Shown here one piece after another: positions 18,636-28,100 of a stretch of DNA of 64,000 bases. Every line of letters begins with the position of its first letter. The stretch's first letter is position 1. Source of the stretch: Evansella vedderi (lineage in GTDB: Bacteria > Bacillota > Bacilli > Bacillales > Salisediminibacteriaceae). The DNA lies in the NCBI RefSeq assembly GCF_030813435.1, contig NZ_JAUSUG010000003.1, positions 186,001 through 250,000 on the forward strand, written 5' to 3'. Made by a program: the position numbers and the translations under genes. Under the pieces are notes generated by a model. That model was not told where the DNA came from, did no database searches, and saw only the letters and a program-made list of their open reading frames with translations.

Positions 18636-19634
18636 TTACTCTTCAGCTGCCTTCTCCCCTTGCTCTAAAACATCAGCGAATAAACCGTGAACATACTGAT
18701 CCGCTTGGAACTCCTGAAGATCGTCCATTCCTTCCCCGAGTCCTACAAACTTCACTGGTATATCCAACTCATGTCGGATAGCAAGGACAATCCCCCCTTT
18801 TGCCGTACCGTCAAGCTTCGTCAGAACAATTCCAGAGACATCTGTCGCTTCTCCAAATGTCTTCGCTTGACTCATGGCATTTTGTCCTGTGGTAGCATCT
18901 AATACAAGAAGCACCTCATGTGGCGCATCAGGAATTTCCCTTGTAATAACCTTTTTTACCTTGGCTAATTCATTCATTAGATTTACTTTATTTTGTAATC
19001 TTCCTGCTGTATCACAAAGTAATATATCTGCTTGACGAGATTTTGCCGCTTGAATGGCATCAAACATAACTGCAGCTGGATCAGAGCCCGCTTGCTGCTT
19101 AATAACATCAACGCCTACACGCTCTCCCCATACCTCTAACTGCTCAATAGCTCCGGCACGGAACGTATCCCCTGCTGCTAGGAGGACATTTTTCCCTTCT
19201 TCCTTAAATTTGTGAGCCATTTTACCGATGGTAGTGGTTTTTCCTACACCATTTACACCTACGAATAAAATAACGGTTAAATCATTTTCTTTAATATTTA
19301 GCTTTGTTTCTTCCTCTGACTTTTGAAGAAGTTCTGCTAATTTTTCAGAAATAACCGGCTGAATATCTACAGCCTCGCTTATATTTCGAGAACGGGCTTC
19401 ATCCTTTAACTCATCAATCAAGTCCATAACGGTATGGACACCTACATCAGCGGAAATTAAGATATCCTCTAGTTCTTCAAAAAACTCTTCATCCACCTTA
19501 CGATAATTTTTAACAAGGTCATTCATTTTTCCTACAAAGGAGTCCCTCGTTTTTGTTAAACCATCTTTAAATTTCTCTGTAACACTTTCCGTTTGTCCTG
19601 TAATCTTTTCCTTCAATTTCTTAAAAAAGCTCAT
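18636..19634 (-). CDS. ftsY: Signal recognition particle receptor FtsY
   Basis: Membrane-associated GTPase that docks SRP-ribosome complexes. The 332-residue protein has the short N-terminal region typical of Bacillus, the NG domain with FVGVNGVGKTTTIGKMAHKF near residue 130, DTAGRLQNKVNLMNELAKV, and TKLDGTAKGG near residue 275. It starts 38 bp after smc. The smc-ftsY-ylxM-ffh order matches B. subtilis. Confidence 0.98.
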   Translation of the reverse strand: MSFFKKLKEKITGQTESVTEKFKDGLTKTRDSFVGKMNDLVKNYRKVDEEFFEELEDILISADVGVHTVMDLIDELKDEARSRNISEAVDIQPVISEKLAELLQKSEEETKLNIKENDLTVILFVGVNGVGKTTTIGKMAHKFKEEGKNVLLAAGDTFRAGAIEQLEVWGERVGVDVIKQQAGSDPAAVMFDAIQAAKSRQADILLCDTAGRLQNKVNLMNELAKVKKVITREIPDAPHEVLLVLDATTGQNAMSQAKTFGEATDVSGIVLTKLDGTAKGGIVLAIRHELDIPVKFVGLGEGMDDLQEFQADQYVHGLFADVLEQGEKAAEE

Positions 19635-19672
19635 TGTAATTCCTCCATAGCTTATTAATTCTACTAATTCTA

Positions 19673-22600
19673 CTATTTTGCTCCAACTAACGCTTCACTT
19701 TCCTCTAGTCTTACTGACATTAGCTTCGAAACTCCCGATTCCTGCATCGTTACACCATATAAAACATCTGCCTCTTCCATCGTTCCCTTCCGGTGGGTAA
19801 CAACGATAAACTGCGTTTCGTGACTAAAATCCTTTAAGTACTGTGCAAAACGAACTACATTCGCCTCATCTAAGGCTGCCTCAACCTCATCGAGAACACA
19901 GAAAGGTACCGGTCGTACCTTCAATATGGCAAATAAAAGGGCAATAGCCGTTAGTGCCCTTTCACCACCAGATAGTAAAGCAAGATGCTGCAGTTTTTTC
20001 CCAGGTGGTTGAGCAACAATATCTACCCCTGTATTCAGTAAATCCTCCGGATCTGTTAACCGAAGATCCGCTTGTCCACCACCAAAAAGTTCCTTAAACA
20101 CTTCATGGAAATGGGATTGTATTTGATCAAAGGTTTCTTTAAACCTTCTAGTCATCTCTTCGTCCATTTCGTTAATAACTTGATGAAGCGTTTGTTTTGC
20201 ATCTTCTAAATCTTCCTTTTGCTCCAGTAGAAACTCGTATCGTTCTTTCACTCGGTCATACTCTTCAATGGCACCAACGTTTACGGAACCTAATTCTTCA
20301 ATAGCCATCTTGATTAATTTCACTTTTTTCTTCGCTTCCTCTAATTCAATAGACAATGGATATTGGCCCTTTGCCCCATCAAAGGAAAGTTCGTACTCAC
20401 CCTCAAGCTTATTCAAACGATTGTCCAAGTCAACATCTAAACGGTTAACACGGACCTCCGTTTCATGGAGCGTGCTGGATATAAATTTCAATTGACGTTT
20501 ATGCTCCTTAAGCTCCCTTTCTCCATCGTCATGTTCTTGCTGAAGGCTTAAGCGTTCAGAACGACGCTTTGAAATGAGTTGAATTGTCCTGTCCTTCTCT
20601 GTCCTCCGTTGCGCAATGACCTCTTCTAATGTATCTGCGCTATCTGATTGAGAGGACATTTCCTGCTCTAACTGAATAAATTCATTTTCCTTTACTGATA
20701 AGTTCTCCGAAATTTGATCATAGGACTCCCTTAATCGAGTATAGGTCTCCTCTGCATAATGGAGTTGTTCCTCTTCTTTTGCCAGTTTAATTTTCGTTTC
20801 TGTCATTTCGGAAGTCAATGTTTCCTTTGTTGTTTTTTCTTCCTCTTGCTGCTTCGTCAGCTGCTCAATTTCTTCATTTAAGTCTCTAATCGTCTCTTCG
20901 CACTTTAGAATAGAGTTTTCTAAAGTGATAAGCCTTGCCTTTTTCTCTTCCTGATCTTTCTCAAAATCATTCTTTTCTAAATCATAAATTTTCAAACGTT
21001 CATTAATATTTTGCTCAGAAAGCTCTAATTCCCTTAGTTTAGATTTCTTTGCTTGCTCTTCCTCGCGAATTACTTCACCATCTTCTTGTAATGTCTTCAT
21101 TTCCATTTGTAATGAAGACAGTCGTTCTTTCCATCGCTTAACTTCCTGCTGCAAGATAGAGCTATCCCTCTCTAATTGATCTAATTTACTAGTTACCCGT
21201 TCTAATTCTTGCTGGCGGCCTAAAATCTGGCTTTGTTTTTGATGAATACTACCACCAGTCATTGCCCCCCCTGGGTTAATAACATCCCCTTCAAGGGTAA
21301 CAATTCGATAGCGATAACGGACGGCTCTTGCGATACTGTTAGCAGCCTTCATATCTGTAGAGATAATAATATTACCTAGCAAGTGGGAAATGATATTATT
21401 ATATTGTGCTTCAAATTGAACTAAATCCTTTGCTACACCCACAAACCCTGGAAGTTGTTCTGCTGCATAAATATCTTGACTCTGAATATTTCTCGGTTTT
21501 ATTACATCCATCGGTAAAAAGGTTGCCCTGCCTAATCTACGCTGCTTTAAAAACTGTATCGCCCTGCGACCCGTTTCTCCATTTACCACAACAACATGTT
21601 GTTGTGCAGCACCTAAAGCAATGTCAATAGCCGTTTGATGATCGGAAGATACTTTTATTAACTCCGCAATAGCCCCTTTAATACCTGTAAATTCACGATC
21701 TCGCTCCTTTAATATTTCCTTAACCCCTTGGAAAAAGCCTGTATATTCATTTTGCATTTCCTCCAAGACCTCTTTACGGGATTTTAACTGCTGAAGATGG
21801 CGAAAGGCCTCGTATAAAAGGGATTCCTTTTTTTCATACTCCCTTTCTCCCTTTTCTAATTCTAGCTTTTTCTGTTGATAGACAGTAAGCTTCTCTTGAA
21901 TTAATTGCTTTTGTTCCTCCCATTGTACGGAGGCTTCCTTTAATTTGGATTGAATATTTTCTCTCTTGGCAACTAAATCAGAGTTATCTTGCTCCAATCG
22001 AATTTGTTTATCTTTTTGCTTTTGCAGTTGATCCTTAAGATAGCGCATTTCGTTATTATGGGACGCTTTTTCGTTGAGCCATTCAATATAGTCAGCCTTT
22101 AACTCCTCGATACGTTCCATCGTATTTTGTTCTAATGCAACCATTCTTGTTTCTTGCTCCTTAAGCTCCTGACGCGTAGTCTCGGCCTTTACCTTGTATT
22201 CAGAAAGCTGAAACTCTTGTTTACGTATATCCTCTTGAAGTTGTTCCTTTTGTTTTTTTAGTTGGGACATTTCCTCAATAAACTGATCGCGATGCTGTGC
22301 GAAATTCTTCTTTCGTTCTTTCCAAACTTCCTTTTGACCTTCTTGTTTTTCCAATTCTTCACTAGTGGATAGTAAAATTTCCTGAAGCTCATTAATGGAC
22401 TCATCCATCGTCTGCATGTCCGCACGATAGCGCTCGAGATTGGCTTCGTATTGCTTAACAGTCCCTTGAATACTACCTTCACGATCTTGTAAAGATTCTA
22501 ATTGTTGCTTCTCCTCTGTCCACTTTTCGTGGAGCTGTTCAATCTCTTTCACTAACACTCCCACTTCGAACTCTTTTAATTCTGCTTTTTTCTCCAAATA

Positions 22601-23242
22601 TTCTTTGGCGATGGAAGCTTGCTCCTTTAACGGCTCTACTTGGGATTCTAACTCGTAAATGATGTCTTTCACACGATTTAAATTATCTTGTGTTTCATCT
22701 AGCTTCTTTTCAGACTTCAGCTTACGGTTTTTATATTTTAAAACTCCTGCGGCCTCTTCAAAGATCGTCCGTCTTTCTTCTGATTTACTGCTAAGAATTT
22801 CTTCTACTCGCCCTTGTCCAATAATAGAAAAAGCTTCTTTCCCTAAACCTGAGTCCATAAATAAGTCGACGATATCCTTTAAGCGGCAAGGCTGTTTATT
22901 AATTAAATATTCACTTTCTCCTGAACGATACACACGACGAGTAACGGCAACCTCACTATAATCAATGGATAGATGTTGGTCTTCATTGTCTAATATCAGT
23001 GTAATTTCGGCCATATTTAAAGGCTTCCGGCCATCACTTCCTGAAAAAATAATATCCTCCATTTTTGCACCACGGAGATTTCTTGCTGATTGTTCACCAA
23101 GTACCCATCGGATTGCATCGGAAATATTACTTTTTCCGCTGCCATTTGGTCCAACAACTGCCGTTACCCCTTGTACAAAGTCAATGGATAGTCTGTCAGC
23201 AAATGATTTAAATCCAACGAGTTCCAATCGTTTTAGGAACAA
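19673..23242 (-). CDS. smc: Chromosome segregation protein SMC
   Basis: Condensin ATPase that extrudes and aligns chromosome arms. The 1189-residue protein has the N-terminal Walker A PNGSGKSNISDAIRWVLGEQ, long coiled coils at about 165-500 and 675-1020, and a central hinge including GALAELIKV-like and GGAMTGGS segments near 520-670. The C-terminal signature is LSGGERALTAIALLFAI, with Walker B VLDEVEAALDEANV. The start is TTG at 23242 with GAGGTGA 6 nt upstream. In B. subtilis rnc lies immediately upstream; here rnc is 12.3 kb away and smc has its own upstream region, divergent from yfkK. Confidence 0.97.
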   Translation of the reverse strand: MFLKRLELVGFKSFADRLSIDFVQGVTAVVGPNGSGKSNISDAIRWVLGEQSARNLRGAKMEDIIFSGSDGRKPLNMAEITLILDNEDQHLSIDYSEVAVTRRVYRSGESEYLINKQPCRLKDIVDLFMDSGLGKEAFSIIGQGRVEEILSSKSEERRTIFEEAAGVLKYKNRKLKSEKKLDETQDNLNRVKDIIYELESQVEPLKEQASIAKEYLEKKAELKEFEVGVLVKEIEQLHEKWTEEKQQLESLQDREGSIQGTVKQYEANLERYRADMQTMDESINELQEILLSTSEELEKQEGQKEVWKERKKNFAQHRDQFIEEMSQLKKQKEQLQEDIRKQEFQLSEYKVKAETTRQELKEQETRMVALEQNTMERIEELKADYIEWLNEKASHNNEMRYLKDQLQKQKDKQIRLEQDNSDLVAKRENIQSKLKEASVQWEEQKQLIQEKLTVYQQKKLELEKGEREYEKKESLLYEAFRHLQQLKSRKEVLEEMQNEYTGFFQGVKEILKERDREFTGIKGAIAELIKVSSDHQTAIDIALGAAQQHVVVVNGETGRRAIQFLKQRRLGRATFLPMDVIKPRNIQSQDIYAAEQLPGFVGVAKDLVQFEAQYNNIISHLLGNIIISTDMKAANSIARAVRYRYRIVTLEGDVINPGGAMTGGSIHQKQSQILGRQQELERVTSKLDQLERDSSILQQEVKRWKERLSSLQMEMKTLQEDGEVIREEEQAKKSKLRELELSEQNINERLKIYDLEKNDFEKDQEEKKARLITLENSILKCEETIRDLNEEIEQLTKQQEEEKTTKETLTSEMTETKIKLAKEEEQLHYAEETYTRLRESYDQISENLSVKENEFIQLEQEMSSQSDSADTLEEVIAQRRTEKDRTIQLISKRRSERLSLQQEHDDGERELKEHKRQLKFISSTLHETEVRVNRLDVDLDNRLNKLEGEYELSFDGAKGQYPLSIELEEAKKKVKLIKMAIEELGSVNVGAIEEYDRVKERYEFLLEQKEDLEDAKQTLHQVINEMDEEMTRRFKETFDQIQSHFHEVFKELFGGGQADLRLTDPEDLLNTGVDIVAQPPGKKLQHLALLSGGERALTAIALLFAILKVRPVPFCVLDEVEAALDEANVVRFAQYLKDFSHETQFIVVTHRKGTMEEADVLYGVTMQESGVSKLMSVRLEESEALVGAK

Positions 23243-23432
23243 TACTACTCACCTCTATTTTTACGTTCTTTATAATATAAATCGATATAACGATCACCTT
23301 AACTTGTCCATTTTACCACAAACAGGGACTTGTGGTTAAACGGATTATGAGATTCACTGGAGAGTTTTCTATTAAAAATGGTACAATAATAAAAAATAAA
23401 TTATTACGGTTCCATATAGAAAGGATGTCCCG

Positions 23433-23660
23433 ATGAGTACACAAGAAAAAACGAGAGAGAATTTAACCGCAATGATTGAGGAAATTAAAACAAAGCTTCG
23501 AATTGTTAATGCTGGTGCAATGAAAGCAGAACATTATTCTTTAGATCGTTTTGATGATGTGGAAGAGCTTTATACAATGGTAATGAAGAAGTCGAACTTT
23601 AGCGTTAGCGAAATGGATGCTATTGTATCCGAGTTAGGGAGCTTGAGGGATAAAAATTAA
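23433..23660 (+). CDS. yfkK: UPF0435/DUF1128 family protein YfkK
   Basis: Small conserved Firmicutes protein of unknown function. The 75-residue helical protein ends with the family pattern FSVSEMDAIVSELGSLRDKN, close to B. subtilis YfkK. AAAGGATG lies 7 nt before the ATG. It is divergent from smc and closed by a strong terminator, so it is a one-gene unit. In B. subtilis yfkK lies far from smc, so its place here reflects a rearrangement. Confidence 0.88.
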   Translation: MSTQEKTRENLTAMIEEIKTKLRIVNAGAMKAEHYSLDRFDDVEELYTMVMKKSNFSVSEMDAIVSELGSLRDKN

Positions 23661-23673
23661 AAGTGTTATGAGA

Positions 23674-23704
23674 AAAACAGGTCACACTCAGGACCTGTTT
23701 TTTC
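23674..23704 (+). terminator. Rho-independent terminator of yfkK
   Basis: AAACAGGTC and GACCTGTTT pair around an 8-nt loop and run into six Ts, 14 bp after the stop. Confidence 0.92.
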
Positions 23705-23799
23705 CTTCTTTGAATCAATTTCATAATTCACTTTAAAAAAAGCATACACTCTCAGATTAACAGTTATACCTTTAAAAAATTTGCTCTATTAACTTTGAT

Positions 23800-23925
23800 G
23801 TTGATTTTCGCTTTAGGATGCTCCTTCGCCACTTCGTTTGCTCGTCGCAAGAAAAGACTTGTTGCTTTTCCCGCAGGAGTCTCGCTCCTTTCACTACAAT
23901 CAACACTAAAATCAACATTGTATTT
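23800..23925. repeat. Dispersed repeat, family B, degraded copy
   Basis: Contains GGATGCTCCTTCGCCACTTC and CCCGCAGGAGTCTCGCTCC, bounded by near-inverted TTGATGTTGATTTTCGC and AATCAACATTG. It resembles the GAGACTCCTGCGGGA type repeats and lies beside the decayed transposase. Confidence 0.5.
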
Positions 23926-23934
23926 TATCAAAAA

Positions 23935-24482
23935 TTAAGCTGCAGCTAAATTCGATGAAGATTGTTTTTGAGCAAGTCTCATGCTAGCTAATTTCATGCC
24001 ATTGTACACCATGGTTACTAAATCAAAATGGACTTTGCTCGTTTTCCTGTCCGATATCTTACATTGTTCAACTGAAAGAATTCTTTGAGGTATGCAATGA
24101 CTCTTTCAACGGAACTACGTTCCTTGAATCGCTTTTTCCAGGCGATGGAACCAAACTTTTGTAATCATCCTTGAAAATGAAGCTTCAGAAGGGACTGGAT
24201 CAGATATTAAGAAACCACAGTCAACCATAAATTTAAGATCAGTGTTTAAACGTTCAACTAAGGGTTGTATTTCAGGGATTCTTTCAACTATCCTAACCAC
24301 AAGTGCTTGAATCATTGTAGGATAGTTTAGTTCAACAGGCCTACCTAAATTATTTTTTTCGCTACGGTAGTAAGGATTGGATTGATATCAATAGCGGAAA
24401 AAATCTCATCGTAACGTTGGGTAGGTTCTAAATCAAATAAAATTTGCATGCTAAAAAGACTTTCTTGTCGTACAATAGACAT
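23935..24482 (-). pseudogene. IS1182-family transposase remnant
   Basis: The N-terminal part starts at the ATG at 24482 (MSIVRQESLFSMQILFDLEP) and resumes as NYPTMIQALVVRIVERIP, SDPVPSEASFSRMITK. The C-terminal part ends with VERVIAYLKEFFQLNNVRY and RLAQKQSSSNLAAA. Two lesions are visible. A 5-bp tandem duplication (GGATTGGATT on the plus strand, 24374-24383) shifts the frame at DINP; removing one copy restores NPYYRSEKNNLG. The central catalytic region is deleted, so the N-terminal part joins the C-terminal tail directly near 24160. It cannot make an active transposase. Inverted terminal repeats were not identified. Confidence 0.85.
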
Positions 24483-24795
24483 AGGAGTCTTTCCCCCTTC
24501 GAATTAGTTTGCTGGTTACTTACTAAATTCGATATTTGGGGAGGTACTCCTTTTTTCATGCTTTAGAACCCTTGGCCCATAAGGGCCGAGATTTATGAAA
24601 TTCATTCATTTATATAAAATAAATAAAAACGGTACTTCCCTCCTATTATACCCCGCTACTATTGTACCTCTTATAGGAATTCTACCGAACTATTTATAGT
24701 TCTTTGTGGCTCCGAATATAGTTTATTTTTACATTTTCCATCATACTTCTACACTATTTGTCAATTATAATAGGCAGTTGTCGGAATATTCTGTA

Positions 24796-24824
24796 TTGAC
24801 AGTTTCATTGAAAGCGGTTACACT
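24796..24824 (+). promoter_or_regulatory. Promoter upstream of the pectate lyase gene
   Basis: A consensus -35 TTGACA (24796-24801) is followed after exactly 17 bp by TACACT (24819-24824). It lies about 310 bp upstream of the pectate lyase start, leaving a long leader. It is the best sigma-A promoter in the gap. Confidence 0.7.
24809..24822 (+). promoter_or_regulatory. cre site (CcpA operator) overlapping the pectate lyase promoter
   Basis: TGAAAGCGGTTACA fits the catabolite-responsive element consensus TGWAANCGNTNWCA at every position. It occupies the spacer and -10 of the promoter, where CcpA binding would block RNA polymerase. Carbon catabolite repression of a polysaccharide lyase is expected. 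Confidence 0.75.
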
Positions 24825-24835
24825 ATTTTTGAATT

Positions 24836-24845
24836 ACAACGTTGT
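24836..24845. promoter_or_regulatory. Operator-like palindrome 1
   Basis: ACAACGTTGT is a perfect palindrome with a central CG, within TTACAACGTTGTTAA, just downstream of the -10 box. It shares its core with the palindrome at 24966-24983. A central CG is typical of LacI-family operators. Confidence 0.6.
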
Positions 24846-24965
24846 TAATGATGGGTGTAATTATAGTTTATTAGATTTATATTTTATAACGCTTTGAAAT
24901 AGTCTCTTTTAATAAAATTAAGTCCACTACCCAATAACTCAAATTTCTAGCTTTTTTCACCTAAG

Positions 24966-24983
24966 AATAACAACGTTGTTATT
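24966..24983. promoter_or_regulatory. Operator-like palindrome 2
   Basis: AATAACAACGTTGTTATT is an 18-bp perfect palindrome, centred 134 bp downstream of the first. The two could bind one regulator cooperatively by looping, but no LacI-family gene is in the window. Confidence 0.65.
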
Positions 24984-25133
24984 TTCTGGAACTTCCATTC
25001 TAAACACTTCCTAATTTTAAAGGTCTCAACTCGAATTTTTTCGAGAGACAATATAATTATGCTTGAAAGGAGGGTTTATAGTTTATACCAATCATTTCGC
25101 ACAAATAAACCAAACTGCACAGGGAGGGATTTG

Positions 25134-28100
25134 ATGAGAAAAAGAAGAAAACATATTGCATTGCTTATGTCATTCCTACTATTATTCTCTAATTTCAATT
25201 TAATGGTATTTGCTGAAGGAGAAGGTCAACCTGATGATGATGCCGAAGAAAATGAAATGATTAGTATTTCCAGTGATTGGCGCGGAAGCATCATGGGTGA
25301 TATCGGTACAAACGATATTACATATGAAAACTTTCAAATTACGGAAAACGATGATGATACAGTGACAATGCGAGTTTCTAATAATCGTGGGAAAATTGCA
25401 AGTAGTGACGAAGGATTAGCCTATTATTTTAAAGAGGTTGATCCAAACGCCAACTATACCCTTACAGCAACTGCCCACGTAGATTCTTGGACTGCAAATA
25501 ACCAAGTTGGGTTTGGGATTATGCTGCGTGGTAATGTTTTAGAAAATGAAAGGGATCCTGATTTTACTGGTGATTATGTAGCTGTGGGTGCCCTTGATCA
25601 AGTTATGAAAGGCTTCTATAAGTACGAAGATTCAAGTGTTCAGAAGAACGATTGGGTTTTCGAAAGTACGATAGATCCTGCAGCGGGTCAGGAATATGAG
25701 ATTAGCCTTCAGAAATCTGGAAATATCTATATCCTTAAAATTGGTGACGAAGAACATAGAATAGAAGATTACACTGGGGAAATTAATTATGCCGGACTTT
25801 TTGCTGCTAGAAATGTTACTGTAACGTATAGTGATGTAAACCTTAGCATTGAAGGTGAAGTGGAATTAGGAGACTGGGATTTCAGTGCATTTGGCGGTAA
25901 TGTAAATATTACAAATGACCCTCCTAGAAATCCTGATCCTACTTTACATGAAGATGGTTCAGTGACACTTTTTGCGAGCGGTGGGAAGATCGCTAATGCA
26001 GACGAAGGGATATCTTATTATTTTAAAGAAGTTCCTGCTGATGCAAATTTTGAAATTAACACAACGGCAACCGTAAGAAGCTTTAACAGTGATAGTAGTA
26101 TAAGTACTCCAAATCAAAAATCATTTGGGTTAATGTTAAGGGATGAAATCGGAGAGCATGGAGATACAAGTACGCAAACGTCTAATTTCGTTGCATTAGG
26201 TGCTCTTGATATTGCTAATGACAGTATTGCTGGCATAAAAGGGTTTTATAAAACGGGTACGGAAAATGGGCAACCTGGTACAGGTACACTCCAAAGACTT
26301 TCTCCATTTGCAGAGCTTAATTTCCCAGCTGCAAATGAAGTATATGATTTAACAATTAGAAAATCTGGAAACACATATGTTGTTACAGCTAATGGTTTCA
26401 GTGAAACGATCGAAGCTGACGGACTATTCACAGATAATGTTTTTGCAGGCTTCTATGTAGCCCGTGATGCCGAGGTAACTTTCAGTGATTTTAGTATTAA
26501 TGTGGATGCAAGAACGGTAGCAGAATTACAAGTGGATTCTAGCAATATGAAAACGGAGTATTTAGTTGGCGAGAGCCTTGATTTAAGTGGCTTAGTTGTT
26601 ACTGCGGTATTTTCGGATGGTGGAACTTCTGTACTCTCTGAAAATGACTATATCGTTACGGGTTTTAACAGTACACAAGTAGGTACAAATACGATAACCA
26701 TCAATTTTGGTGGAGCTACAGCTACCGTTGATCTTGAAATCGTTGATTTAACTATTACCGACTTAGAAATACAATATCTACCTGCTAAAACGGAGTATTT
26801 CATGGGAGACAGATTTGATCCAGAAGGCTTAGAGGTTGTTGGAGAGTATAATGATGGATACGCATACGAAACCTTATCAAGGGATCAATTTCATTTTTCT
26901 ATTTCAGGTGAAGATGTAGATGAATCTTATGTATTCACTAGCCCAGGTACAAAAACAGTTACAATAATCTCTACTAACTCTCCTGAGGTAACCACTTCCT
27001 TTGATGTAATGGTAGCAGATACGGAAATTACGGAATTAGAAATAAGAACAAACCCTGCTAAAATGCAGTATTTCATTGGTGATGAGCTTGATCTTTCAGG
27101 AATGGTTGTTTATGCCGTATATGGTGATGGGTCAGAAGTCAGGCTAACTGCTAATGAATATGAAGTTTCTGATCTCGATACTTCTACTCCTGGGGATAAA
27201 GAAGTAGTCATTTCCCATAAAGGAAAAGAAGTAGTATTAAAACTCAATGTAAAGGAAAGGGAATTACAAACTCTTGAGGTAACTAGCTACCCTCAAACAA
27301 CTTTCCTTATTGGAGAAGACTTTAATTCTATCGGTCTAGAAGTATCTAAGGTTTATGATAACGGGGATAAAGAAGTATTTGTAGCAGACAATTATACAGT
27401 AAAATCTGATGCATTTGATAATACACAAGAAGGAATCTATAACATCCAGATTGTACCTGGTACTACGGATATTGAAGCAATTTCCTATCAGGTTACAGTT
27501 CGAGAAGCTAAGGAATATGATTTTGATTTTATAATGTTCGGTCAATCTACTTCAGAAAACAGAAATGACTGGAGCATAACAGATGACGGTGCCATCAGAT
27601 TAGAAGCATTTGCAGCCCATAATGCTGGAAAAATTACAGGGGATCATGACGGTATCGTGTTCTACTACACTGTTCTTGATGCAAACGAAGATAACTTTGA
27701 GTTGTCCGCTGATATTAAAGTAGAGCATTATGCCAAAACACCTCATGATGGTCAAGAGTCCTTCGGTATTATGGCAAGAGATGCTATTGGAACACATGGA
27801 GATTCCGGAGTATTTTCCAGTAATATTGCAGCAGTTGGAGGATTTGCCGGCGGTACACGGGAACTTAATGGAACCCAGCTTTTTGTAAGAACAGGGGTGT
27901 TAGCTCCAGATGGTGAAGGTAGTGAAGGTATTCAAAAGAAAATGCTGAAACAAGAAAGACCTTCCATCGATAATACGTATCCTAACCAGACTTACCGACT
28001 CACTCTTGCGAAAACAAACAGTGGATTTACTGGAAAACTGGATGATGGAAGTGGAATTCATGAAGACATTATCTTCGAACCAGAGATTTTAAATGTTCAA

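Noticed and set aside
24115-24315. 66-aa minus-strand open frame as a separate gene
   Set aside because: It is the middle of the broken IS1182 transposase, bounded by a frameshift on one side and a deletion on the other.
24540-24795. Small gene upstream of the pectate lyase
   Set aside because: Only short AT-rich frames without binding sites; the region shows only an imperfect GGCCCATAAGGGCC-type hairpin near 24572.
25059-25133. 25-residue N-terminal extension of the pectate lyase
   Set aside because: It precedes a complete signal peptide that has its own strong ribosome binding site. A strong binding-site-like AAAGGAGG at 25064 has no start codon at the right distance.
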